The notes: generated from the sequence alone by a model not told the origin. Positions 1 through 6,871 are shown, counted from the first letter of the stretch. The stretch: DNA of 12,091 bases from CAZPRY01 sp964589175 (GCA_964589175.1 CAZPRY010000081.1:1-12091); one strand, 5' to 3'. Numbers and translations are program-made.

Positions 1-50
1 CCTCTTACCGATCGTGGTGATTGGGGACAGCCGACAGGAAAGGAGGCGTC

Positions 51-365
51 ATGGTACGCAGAACGTTTGCAGAGAAAATGAACAACGCCAAGGTCAAAGC
101 CGGCGCGATGCGCAGACGCCAGGCGGACCTGGCCAATCGCGGAGTGGATCTTGCCAACCTGGACGATTACGACAACCTGATCGCAACAACGGAAGCTCGG
201 AACAATGAACAGGAAGCCCTTAAAGCCGCCCTGAAAGCCAAGACAAAGGAGGTGGATACGGCGCTCAAGGCAATGGAGCAGAAGGGCAGCGAATCGGATA
301 CGATCATCAAAATGAACATCCCACGCGAAGAGTGGGTGGAATTCGGTATTACGGCCAAACGCTAA
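51..365 (+). CDS. small coiled-coil hypothetical protein (104 aa)
   Basis: I do not recognise the family. The ATG at 51 is chosen over the in-frame ATG at 21 because AAAGGAGG (39-46) lies just before it. The product is hydrophilic and mostly helical: a basic N-terminus (RRTFAEKMNNAKVKAG, RRR at 21-23), then an Ala/Leu/Lys/Glu-rich stretch around residues 46-78 (EALKAALKAKTKEVDTALKA) with the heptad look of a coiled coil, then a short non-helical tail (IPREEWVEFGI). There is no signal peptide or membrane span, so it is probably cytoplasmic. A strong terminator follows within 30 bases, so this is the last gene of its transcript. No function is proposed. Confidence 0.75.
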   Translation: MVRRTFAEKMNNAKVKAGAMRRRQADLANRGVDLANLDDYDNLIATTEARNNEQEALKAALKAKTKEVDTALKAMEQKGSESDTIIKMNIPREEWVEFGITAKR

Positions 366-391
366 ATTGAATCTTCGGATATTATGGATAG

Positions 392-418
392 GCCCGGTGA
401 TCTCGCCGGGCTTTTTTT
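392..418 (+). terminator. rho-independent terminator
   Basis: GCCCGG (392-397) pairs with CCGGGC (406-411), and the stem can extend by a T-G and a G-C pair to leave a 4-base loop. Seven T residues (412-418) follow at once. It lies 27 bases after the stop of the coiled-coil gene and is the clearest terminator in the window. Confidence 0.9.
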
Positions 419-436
419 GTGGGATTCTTTGCTGCG

Positions 437-589
437 GATTTACGCTCGTCGGATAGAACGGGCAGGCGGATTAACACGGATTTTAAAAACCTGTTTCCGG
501 AGCGCAGTGACTAAACAGGTTTTGCTGGGATTAGCCACAGATTTACACCCGTCTGACCGAACGGGCGGGCAGATAACCACAGATATTTT
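437..589. repeat. imperfect ~50-bp direct repeat pair
   Basis: The stretch 437-484 recurs imperfectly at 540-589. Both run GATTTAC, then CGTC, then GAACGGGC, then a purine-rich step, then ATTAACAC or ATAACCAC, and end in GAT..TTTT. The copies have small substitutions and a two-base length difference. They look like decayed members of an intergenic repeat family, not protein-coding sequence. ORFs that cross here have no ribosome binding site. Confidence 0.6.
486..523. repeat. 11-bp perfect inverted repeat
   Basis: AAAACCTGTTT (486-496) is the exact reverse complement of AAACAGGTTTT (513-523), separated by 16 bases. It lies between the two copies of the imperfect direct repeat. It could form a bidirectional terminator-like hairpin (A-rich on one side, T-rich on the other) or be the structured centre of the repeat unit. 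No flanking gene demands it. Confidence 0.6.
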
Positions 590-628
590 GTCCTATTAAT
601 CGCAGAGGTCGCCCCGTAAGGGGATCCT

Positions 629-747
629 TCGGATCAGAGCATTTTTCTAATTTACCAATAAACGAATAAACAACTAATCCGCTTGATTGGCGATGGGCGT
701 ACAATGGATGTAAAGTGGTTGCCGATCGCGTTTGGGATTTGAGTTTT
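629..747. repeat. 119-bp dispersed repeat, uninterrupted copy
   Basis: This segment recurs downstream of the protease gene as 5543-5570 plus 5831-5921. Bases 629-656 are identical to 5543-5570 (28 of 28). Bases 657-747 match 5831-5921 with seven substitutions, giving 112 of 119 by hand count and no indels apart from the 260-bp insertion in the other copy. This is therefore the empty-site version. The two copies are in direct orientation and bracket about 4.9 kb containing the protease gene. Confidence 0.85.
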
Positions 748-841
748 AGGTTTTTTATTGCCTGTAATGAAAAAACAGTGTACTATCCATCAAAATAGTG
801 ATCTTTTTAGAAGATTGCTGCGACCTCCAAAAATCCCGATT

Positions 842-928
842 GAATGGAACGGAAGTGAGATAATTTTTTTTCGCACTTCAGATACGGAAAATGCTCCAGT
901 TAGCAGTGATATAAAATTCACCGTTACT
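842..928 (+). pseudogene. relic of a tandem-repeat domain related to the downstream protease
   Basis: In the frame open from 758 to 958, the stretch EWNGSEIIFFRTSD...SSDIKFTV aligns without gaps to residues NWFGSETITFTATD...NSDIKFTV of repeat unit 3 of the protease. I count 16 identities in 28 residues. At DNA level, CGGAAGTGA (850-858) and a 17-base exact match (905-921 against 4741-4757) have exactly the same 55-base spacing in both places. Homology does not continue clearly on either side. The open frame has an ATG at 758 but no ribosome binding site, signal peptide or complete domain, so I call it a decayed 3' fragment of a related gene. Confidence 0.7.
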
Positions 929-1151
929 GAGCTGCGGGTTAATCCAACCCTAGAGTGAACCTAATGAGCGGTTGTATGATTTTAGAGTTTGAGAATTTTT
1001 ACATGGCCAATTAACGCAGACTGTTGCGCCGGCTGCGGCGGCCTGACCTATATTTGTTCTTCTATTTTTATTCAATATACTCAGGAACATATAGAGATAA
1101 CGAGAGGATATTATTGATCGAATAAGATCACGGTGAACTAAAAAAATTTCA

Positions 1152-1157
1152 TATAAT
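1152..1157 (+). promoter_or_regulatory. possible -10 element (TATAAT) of the protease gene
   Basis: A perfect TATAAT lies 25 bases upstream of the protease start in a very AT-rich stretch. No good -35 hexamer lies 16-18 bases upstream, and FCB bacteria often use other promoter sequences, so this is tentative. The downstream ribosome binding site GGAGG (1174-1178) is clear. Confidence 0.25.
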
Positions 1158-1182
1158 TATCAACGGTTAATCTGGAGGAATC

Positions 1183-4100
1183 ATGAAAATTTTCAAACAC
1201 CTAGCGACAATTTTACTTTTTCCGACCTTCATTTTTTCTAATACAATAAACAATGAAGAAGCCGTCTCAATTTCACAAAATTGGGCAAGTTCTCACAATC
1301 TGAATCCCGAGATAAAAAACGTCATTTGTAAAATGGCTGATGATGAGCCTCTTCTGTATATATTCAATTTTGAAGAGGGATGGGTAATGATTTCTGCCGA
1401 TGAATACCTGCAACCGGTTCTCGGCTTTTCATTTGATTCAAATTATTTCGAAGAGAATGAATCCGATGCGATTAAATCGTTATTCGATTCTTACAATCTT
1501 GCCCAAAAGGAAAACCGTGCAAACGATATTAGATTTGCTGCCGAATGGGAATCAATAAGATCAGGCGAATATGGGACAGCTAAAAGTACTGAAGGAGTAG
1601 AGCCATTGGTACCGGTGACATGGCATCAGGCATGGCCTTTTAATGCGTATTGTCCATTGGATGATGATATGCCTGAAAATTGTAACGGCCACCATAATAC
1701 AAGTTGCGGTCCTACTGCATTTGCTCAAATACTCCGTTACTGGCGTCATCCTGTCCATGGTACTGGTTATCACAGTTATACATACGATGATCCGGGTTTT
1801 GCCTTGCTGGGCTTTGTTGAAGCGGATTATCAATCCACCTATTACAACTGGGAGAACATGCCGGCATCGCTTGATTTTGACGATCCGGAGCCGGTTTATA
1901 CGGATATAGCGACCCTGATGCAAAACATTGGTGTTTCTGTAGATGGCGCCTGGAGCAGCGGTGCCGGAATCCATCAATATACATCCGCTGCTGTAAAATA
2001 TTTTGATTATTCCCCTAGCTGTGAAGTGTATTATTGGGGTGATTTTACATCGGAAGAATGGCACAGTATTTTTAGAAATGAACTGGATAACGGGCGTCCG
2101 ATTATGATGGCAGGTACTCACGAAAATGGTGGACACTATTTCGTTTGTGATGGCTATTATGGTGACGATTTTTATCATATTAATTGGGGTTGGGGACCTG
2201 GTGGTAGCGGCTACTACCCACTTTATGAACTAAGCTATTATACAGTGGGCAACTGGGCGCTGATTGGTTTGGAACCCAATTACCAAAATAAAAATTTAAT
2301 TTTGAGTGATCCTTACAACGTGGACGATAATACCGTTGTTCTCCTGCATTTCGATGGGGATGTGACAAACCAGTCAACTTTATCGGGCAATCCAACATCA
2401 CATGGCGCTCTAGCGTTTGTGGATAATAGTGAATTGGGCTTAGGACAGTCTCTATATCTTGATAACAGCAATCAGAGTAACCGAGCTTACTTGGATATTG
2501 CCGATAACAGTAATCTGGATCTTAGCGGGGACTGGACCATAGAAATGTGGTTCAAACCCAGTTCTTTTGGAGAATATTCGAGTGAACGATATACTTTGCT
2601 TAGTAAACCGGGTGATAACGACAATTTTAAATCGAATTATTCGATGTATATTGTACCAACTTCACATTGGAGCACTCCAAAGGGTTTGAATTGTTCCTAT
2701 TATCCAACTGTCCCACCGGAAGACTATGAGGCATGGACAAGTACGGATAGGGATTTTCTTGAGTTGGATAATTGGTATCACATCTCATTTATTCGGAATT
2801 CTACTACCAACACACTTAAAACAGTCATCCATAATTCCGATAGGGAATTGATACACTATTCATCCAAAGCTACTGAGACAGCATCACCGCCATTATTAAA
2901 CTCCAATCCACTCTTTATCGGCTCAAGCAATCAATCGAATACCTATTTTGATGGATACATTGATGAACTGCGCATCAGTAATGTTATCAGGGAATTTGAG
3001 ACGACCAGTAATGAATTTACGCTGTTGTCGCCCAATGGAGGCGAAAAATGGGACCTTGGCACAACACAACAAATCCGTTGGACTTGTGTGAATATTGGTA
3101 ATATTAAAATTGAATACAGCGCCGATGACGAACAGACCTGGCATGAAATTATTTCAAGTGTAGCGGCAAGCACCGGTTCATATACCTGGGTTCTGCCGGA
3201 TATAAATTCGGATAAATGTAAAGTCAAACTGACGGATGTGACGAATCCTGACGTTTATATCAAAAGCCGCAGTAATTTTCAAATCGGTGACGAATTACTC
3301 AATTCAGTTTATGATATCCAATACACAACTGCCCCGGGATCAGACGGAACTTACCCTTCATTGATGGATGGAGAATCTGTTAAAATAAAAGGTGTTGTAA
3401 CGGCAATTGGGTATGGAGGATATGGAAACAATTTCTTCATATCTTCAACAGTACCTGAACCCTGGAGGGGAATAAATATTTATAACGCGGATACCAGTCC
3501 GGCACTTGGTGACGAAATAAAAGTGATTGGAACAGTAGAAGAATATTCTGGATTTACAGAAATTATTAATCCCGTTTGTACAATCGTAAGTACGGACAAC
3601 CCTGTTCCCGAACCAATAGTTGTAAGCACTGGTTACTTAAAAAACCCCATTAATGCAGAACAATATGAAGATTGCTTTGTCAAAGTTGAAAATGTTACAG
3701 TCACAAAGGCGCCGGACTTTTATAATCAAGTGTATATAAATGATGGAAGCGGTGAATGCCAGGTCGATGATGATATCTTTGCATACTCGGTTGCCTTAGG
3801 CGATCGCTTTGAATCCATTGTTGGCGTGGTCGATTATAAACACAATGAATATGCACTCCTGCCTCGTTTTGAAGAAGATTTTTCCGTTCCTCCGGTCAAT
3901 GAAGCCCCCGTTATCAGTGATATTCCTGATCAGACAATTGCGGAAGGGAATTCCTTCGAAGCAATCCAATTGGATAATTTAGTTAGCGATCCCGATAATG
4001 AGGATTCGCAAATCACTTGGTCTTTCAGCGGCAACGATGAATTATCCGTTGCGATTGACGGTAACAGAGTGGCGACGATAAGCATACCCGATGAGGATTG

Positions 4101-5361
4101 GTTCGGAAGCGAAACTATCACCTTTACCGCGACCGATCCGGACGGAGCATCGGACAGCGACGTTGCTGTGTTTACTGTTACAGGAGTCAATGACGCTCCC
4201 CTCGTCAGCAATATACCTGACCAGACGATTGATGAGGGAGCAAGTTTTACAGCGATAAACTTAAATGATTTCGTCACTGATCCCGATAATGAGGATTCGC
4301 AGATAGCATGGTCTTTCAGCGGTAATGCTGATTTGTCGGTTGCGATTGCCGGCAATCGAGTCGCAACGGTTTCCACACTCGATGAGAATTGGTTCGGAAG
4401 TGAAACGATTACATTCACCGCTATCGATCCGGGAGCTGCAAGTGCAAATGATCAAGCAACATTTACGGTAACATCGGTCAATGACGCTCCAGTTGTAAGC
4501 GATATTCCCAACCAAACTATCGATGAAGGAGGTATTTTTACTGCAATAAATTTAAATGATTTTATGACCGACCCCGATAATGAAGATTCGCAAATATCAT
4601 GGTCTTTCAGCGGCAACGCTGATTTGTCGGTTGCGATTGTTGGCAATCGAATCGCAACGGTTTCTACACTCGACGAGAATTGGTTCGGAAGTGAAACGAT
4701 TACTTTCACCGCGACTGATCCGGGAAATGCTTCATGCAACAGTGATATAAAATTCACTGTTAATCCTGTAAACGATCCCCCTGTCATCAGCGGCGCGCCT
4801 GAAGTGGTCGAATTCGTATCGGATACGAGTGTCACGATCGATATTTGGGTACTCATTTCGGACGTGGAAAGTTCGGCCGAATTGCTGATCTACGACTTCT
4901 ATGTCGATTCCGATTCCATCCTGTTTGATTTCGATGATACCGCCGGAATGCTCACGTTAAGCGCCGAACTCGAATTCGGAGGGGAAGGCGATCTGGTTTG
5001 GAGCGTTATTGATATTGAAGAGATAGTAAAAGATACGATTCATATCGTTGTGGAAAAATCGGCGATCAGCGCTATCAATGGAGAGATACTCATTCCCGAA
5101 GACTTTGCCCTGTACCAGAATTATCCGAATCCGTTCAACCCCGTCAGCCGGATAGGATACGATTTACCCATAAATGGCAATGTCAAAATCATGGTTTTTG
5201 ATATGCGGGGCAAGCTGATCCGCGCGCTGGTCAATGGAACCCGGACCGCCGGGACTCATTTCGTGACTTTTGACGGAAGCGGACTCGCGAGCGGAATCTA
5301 TTTTTATAGCATCGAAGCCGGGACTTTCCGGAAAACGAAGAAAATGATATTAATTCGTTAA
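1183..5361 (+). CDS. secreted C10-family (streptopain-like) cysteine protease with LamG, KNH-like, OB-like, tandem-repeat and T9SS sorting modules
   Basis: The 1392-residue product begins with a signal peptide (residues 1-19, hydrophobic LATILLFPTFIF). A propeptide follows at about 20-130, with the GWVMISADEYLQPVLGFS strand pattern of C10 prodomains. The peptidase core spans about 140-365: nucleophile Cys175 in NTSCGPTAFAQILRYW, His318 in ENGGHYFVCDGYY, and the HINWGWG motif at 332-338. Next come a LamG-like fold (about 385-605, ending YFDGYIDELRISN), a Kre9/KNH-like module (about 614-702, SPNGGEKWDLGT), an OB-like module (about 706-900), three 97-residue repeats (906-1196) and a partial fourth domain. 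Residues 1308-1392 form a FlgD-like/type IX sorting tail. The protein is expected to be exported, cut from its propeptide and held at or released from the outer surface. GGAGG at 1174-1178 supports the start. Substrate is unknown. The N-terminal two thirds is AT-richer than the repeats and tail. Confidence 0.92.
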   Translation: MKIFKHLATILLFPTFIFSNTINNEEAVSISQNWASSHNLNPEIKNVICKMADDEPLLYIFNFEEGWVMISADEYLQPVLGFSFDSNYFEENESDAIKSLFDSYNLAQKENRANDIRFAAEWESIRSGEYGTAKSTEGVEPLVPVTWHQAWPFNAYCPLDDDMPENCNGHHNTSCGPTAFAQILRYWRHPVHGTGYHSYTYDDPGFALLGFVEADYQSTYYNWENMPASLDFDDPEPVYTDIATLMQNIGVSVDGAWSSGAGIHQYTSAAVKYFDYSPSCEVYYWGDFTSEEWHSIFRNELDNGRPIMMAGTHENGGHYFVCDGYYGDDFYHINWGWGPGGSGYYPLYELSYYTVGNWALIGLEPNYQNKNLILSDPYNVDDNTVVLLHFDGDVTNQSTLSGNPTSHGALAFVDNSELGLGQSLYLDNSNQSNRAYLDIADNSNLDLSGDWTIEMWFKPSSFGEYSSERYTLLSKPGDNDNFKSNYSMYIVPTSHWSTPKGLNCSYYPTVPPEDYEAWTSTDRDFLELDNWYHISFIRNSTTNTLKTVIHNSDRELIHYSSKATETASPPLLNSNPLFIGSSNQSNTYFDGYIDELRISNVIREFETTSNEFTLLSPNGGEKWDLGTTQQIRWTCVNIGNIKIEYSADDEQTWHEIISSVAASTGSYTWVLPDINSDKCKVKLTDVTNPDVYIKSRSNFQIGDELLNSVYDIQYTTAPGSDGTYPSLMDGESVKIKGVVTAIGYGGYGNNFFISSTVPEPWRGINIYNADTSPALGDEIKVIGTVEEYSGFTEIINPVCTIVSTDNPVPEPIVVSTGYLKNPINAEQYEDCFVKVENVTVTKAPDFYNQVYINDGSGECQVDDDIFAYSVALGDRFESIVGVVDYKHNEYALLPRFEEDFSVPPVNEAPVISDIPDQTIAEGNSFEAIQLDNLVSDPDNEDSQITWSFSGNDELSVAIDGNRVATISIPDEDWFGSETITFTATDPDGASDSDVAVFTVTGVNDAPLVSNIPDQTIDEGASFTAINLNDFVTDPDNEDSQIAWSFSGNADLSVAIAGNRVATVSTLDENWFGSETITFTAIDPGAASANDQATFTVTSVNDAPVVSDIPNQTIDEGGIFTAINLNDFMTDPDNEDSQISWSFSGNADLSVAIVGNRIATVSTLDENWFGSETITFTATDPGNASCNSDIKFTVNPVNDPPVISGAPEVVEFVSDTSVTIDIWVLISDVESSAELLIYDFYVDSDSILFDFDDTAGMLTLSAELEFGGEGDLVWSVIDIEEIVKDTIHIVVEKSAISAINGEILIPEDFALYQNYPNPFNPVSRIGYDLPINGNVKIMVFDMRGKLIRALVNGTRTAGTHFVTFDGSGLASGIYFYSIEAGTFRKTKKMILIR
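3898..4770 (+). repeat. three tandem 291-bp units encoding 97-residue cadherin/Ig-like repeats
   Basis: Units begin at 3898, 4189 and 4480, each at an Asn of N(E/D)AP. The period is exactly 291 bp with no indel. Each unit carries IPDQTI.EG, DPDNEDSQI, WSFSGN, a V(A)T(I/V)S strand and W.FGSETITFTA. A fourth start (NDPPVISGAP, 4771) leads into a divergent domain. Such Ca-binding-like Ig/cadherin repeats usually serve as extended spacers or adhesive modules in surface proteins. Units 2 and 3 are much closer to each other than to unit 1, with near-identical DNA over 4327-4422 against 4618-4713. Confidence 0.88.
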
Positions 5362-5542
5362 GCGCCAGGGAAACGCAGGCCAACGAGTTTTCGGCATGAA
5401 GGATTTATTTTCCTACCCGAAGCTCTTCGCCTTTCGTCCCCCGTTTTCCATATTCCATTTTTCCATATTCCCTTTCCTTGGCATCTTGGCGGTAAAAAGA
5501 ATTCACCGCTGAGATCACAGAGAACACTCCAACGGAGACCCC
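5362..5542. other. non-coding stretch after the protease gene with a short tandem repeat
   Basis: I see no gene here. TTTTCCATATTCC occurs twice, at 5444-5456 and 5459-5471, separated by two bases. The following stretch (about 5503-5525, CACCGCTGAGATCACAGAGA) resembles the low-complexity intergenic filler also seen around 590-610. No strong terminator hairpin is visible after the stop at 5361. Confidence 0.5.
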
Positions 5543-5578
5543 TCGGATCAGAGCATTTTTCTAATTTACCAGTAAAAA

Positions 5579-5598
5579 CTACGGGCTCACGCCCGTAG
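5579..5598. repeat. subterminal hairpin, right end of the IS200-type element
   Basis: CTACGGGC (5579-5586) pairs perfectly with GCCCGTAG (5591-5598) around the loop TCAC. It lies 8 bases inside the element boundary. Relative to the transposase remnant (minus strand) this is the 3' end. Confidence 0.85.
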
Positions 5599-5607
5599 CA
5601 TTAAATA

Positions 5608-5760
5608 TCAGAGTACAAGCTTCGCTTGTCCGCTGTCTTCTTGCGACTGCTTCTCTATATATTCCCTTATCACACTTTCATTGATGCCAACAGTCGATAC
5701 AAAGTAGCCTATGTGATAACGGGTGTAATATACGGCATGGGCTTGTTTCTTGTATTCCAT
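5608..5760 (-). pseudogene. tnpA: internally deleted IS200/IS605-type TnpA remnant (50 codons)
   Basis: Reading the minus strand from ATG at 5760 to TGA at 5608 gives MEYKKQAHAVYYTRYH, which resembles the N-terminus of IS200-type TnpA. It runs straight into IGYFVSTVGINESVIREYI, which resembles its C-terminal region, then a short tail ending KLVL. The family's usual length is about 130-150 residues, so roughly the middle two thirds is missing, including the HUH metal-binding motif. The YIEKQ motif is still present, with the likely catalytic Tyr and metal-binding Gln. The deletion kept the frame open. It cannot be an active transposase. The short ORF could still be translated, but I see no reason to expect a function. 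Confidence 0.8.
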
Positions 5761-5796
5761 CTACATAATATAGCATAAGACAGCGGATACTTCCAT

Positions 5797-5816
5797 CCAC
5801 AGGCTTACGCCTGTGG
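5797..5816. repeat. subterminal hairpin, left end of the IS200-type element
   Basis: CCACAGGC (5797-5804) pairs perfectly with GCCTGTGG (5809-5816) around the loop TTAC. It lies 14 bases inside the element boundary, upstream of the transposase remnant in its own orientation. Same stem length and loop size as the opposite hairpin, but different stem sequence. Confidence 0.85.
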
Positions 5817-5921
5817 TATTTCGAAGGTATAATAAACGAATAAACAACTAATCCGCTTGATTGGCGATGGGTTTACAATAGTTGTAAAGTCGTTGCCGAT
5901 CGCATTTGGCATTTGAGTTTT

Positions 5922-6109
5922 CGGAATTTGGCGATTATTTGTTTTTTTGTGATTTGTTTATTGGAATTATTTTTATCGTATCATAAAATCATCGTAAAAT
6001 GGTGTAAGGCTAATTGAAAACTCTTTGTTTTTGACGCAGCCGATTCCAAATTATGTAAAATCTTCGGATTGTCGAAATTGCGATAAATTTTAAATCGGAG
6101 GAGCCCCTG
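5922..6109. other. AT-rich intergenic region upstream of the small membrane-protein genes
   Basis: The stretch after the repeat is very AT-rich (T-runs at about 5941-5948 and 5970-5975). I see no gene. It should hold the promoter for the genes starting at 6110; a candidate is listed separately. Confidence 0.45.
6031..6059 (+). promoter_or_regulatory. possible promoter for the 6110 gene
   Basis: TTGACG (6031-6036) is separated by 17 bases from TGTAAA (6054-6059), a fair -35 and a poor -10 of housekeeping type. It would start transcription about 45 bases before the ATG at 6110. This is sequence resemblance only. Confidence 0.3.
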
Positions 6110-6268
6110 ATGCGGTTAGCCTTCCCGGATGATTTTTCACAAACCGGCGAAGTTCCCCATGCACTGATTTACGGTTCGATCGGTATCTGGGTACCGTTTG
6201 TGATGATTTTTCTCGTTACGATTCTGGTGGGAAATTTCATGTCCAAACAAAGAAGTGGCGAAACATGA
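6110..6268 (+). CDS. 52-residue single-span membrane protein
   Basis: The family is not recognised. The translation runs from MRLAFPDDFSQTGEVPHALI through a strongly hydrophobic segment (about residues 22-43, IYGSIGIWVPFVMIFLVTILVG) to a short basic tail, NFMSKQRSGET. This predicts one transmembrane helix. GGAGGA (about 6098-6103) stands 6 bases before the ATG and is a strong ribosome binding site, which is the main reason to accept so short a gene. Its stop lies 11 bases before the preferred start of the next gene, and overlaps the alternative start at 6265, so the two are probably co-translated. A small regulatory or accessory subunit for a membrane complex is possible but unsupported. Confidence 0.7.
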   Translation: MRLAFPDDFSQTGEVPHALIYGSIGIWVPFVMIFLVTILVGNFMSKQRSGET

Positions 6269-6279
6269 GGAGTATTATA

Positions 6280-6813
6280 ATGTCGATAAAAGAATTGCAT
6301 TGGAAAAAGAGTACAGCTAATAGTCGTCAATTCAGTATTCTGGACGGCCTTGCCGAACTCTGCAAAGTCAATCGTAAAAATATTATCAGCGCTGCGGGCA
6401 GCCTGGAAGCCGGCGGCAAGCGTTACCGGATCAAATCCCAGGGCGTTATCAACCTCACCCTGACGATCAGCGAAGAGGGGCAAAACGCCAACCCGAATGA
6501 GATGGAACTGAAATGGATCGGCCCGGATAACGGCAAATTTGTGCTTGCTTCGGGGGAACAGTATCTCTGGAAATGCACCGATCTCCTGAGAGGCCGCTGG
6601 GCCTGGCTTGACGCGGCTTCCCAAAACCGGCTGATCGCCTTCAAACCCACCGACCTGCTGCACAGATCGGGAAACATCGAATCAGAATGTAATAATTTAG
6701 ACGAAGACATCGAGGAGTTGCTGGCAGCACTTGGAACGCATCTGACGGTTTTCTTCAATTCTTGGATTATGATTGGGGTGCTTTTCATCCTGCTGATCGT
6801 TTTAAGTCGATAA
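6280..6813 (+). CDS. tail-anchored protein of unknown function (177 aa)
   Basis: I do not recognise this family. The start at 6280 is preferred because AGGAG (6268-6272) sits 7 bases before it; an in-frame ATG at 6265 would overlap the stop of the preceding gene. Residues 1-130 are soluble, with beta-rich stretches (GGKRYRIKSQGVINLTLTIS, NGKFVLASGEQYLWKCTDLL) and an aromatic-rich segment (RGRWAWLDAAS). An acidic linker (NLDEDIEELLAAL) follows, then one hydrophobic C-terminal helix (about 155-175, WIMIGVLFILLIVL) ending in SR. This predicts a C-terminal membrane anchor with the bulk in the cytoplasm and no signal peptide. It probably forms an operon with the 52-residue membrane protein upstream; DUF1028 follows after 58 bases. 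Confidence 0.8.
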   Translation: MSIKELHWKKSTANSRQFSILDGLAELCKVNRKNIISAAGSLEAGGKRYRIKSQGVINLTLTISEEGQNANPNEMELKWIGPDNGKFVLASGEQYLWKCTDLLRGRWAWLDAASQNRLIAFKPTDLLHRSGNIESECNNLDEDIEELLAALGTHLTVFFNSWIMIGVLFILLIVLSR

Positions 6814-6871
6814 TGATTATGGAAGAAGTACTGAGCGATCTGAAAAATTTATTCAAAGGGGAAAGAAAAAT

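Larger units (their letters stand above)
420..1182. other. 763-bp gene-poor region upstream of the protease gene
   Basis: No convincing gene is present. Besides the repeats listed separately, it holds two small adjacent hairpins: CCCC-GTAA-GGGG (612-623) and GATCC-TTC-GGATC (623-635). They abut the start of the 119-bp repeat. From about 748 it becomes AT-rich and holds the relic at 842-928. From about 960 to 1150 I see nothing recognisable except a short GC-rich patch (1020-1046) with partial self-complementarity. Open frames here (384-599, 758-958) lack ribosome binding sites. Confidence 0.6.
5571..5830 (-). mobile_element. 260-bp miniature IS200/IS605-derived element (internally deleted)
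   Basis: The element has perfect 8-bp-stem hairpins near both ends: 5579-5598 (loop TCAC) and 5797-5816 (loop TTAC). Such subterminal hairpins are what IS200/IS605 TnpA recognises. Between them, on the minus strand, is a transposase remnant with the N- and C-terminal ends of TnpA but not the middle. Comparison with 629-747 gives the empty site: no target duplication and no deletion, as expected for single-strand transposition by this family. Being too short to code for an active transposase, it could only move in trans. Confidence 0.85.
5543..5921. repeat. 119-bp dispersed repeat, copy interrupted by an insertion
   Basis: The left part, 5543-5570, is identical to 629-656. The right part, 5831-5921, matches 657-747 with seven substitutions. 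The 260 bases between them are absent from the upstream copy, which fixes the insertion boundaries to within one base (an A is shared at the junction). Confidence 0.85.

Noticed and set aside
384..599. 71-residue plus-strand open frame after the first gene
   Set aside because: It runs through the terminator hairpin and the decayed direct repeats and has no ribosome binding site; the translation resembles no protein.
3930..4856. Long overlapping minus-strand open frames opposite the protease repeats
   Set aside because: They mirror the three tandem repeats of the plus-strand gene, so their apparent internal repetition is a shadow of it. No ribosome binding sites, and the sense frame is fully supported by domains.
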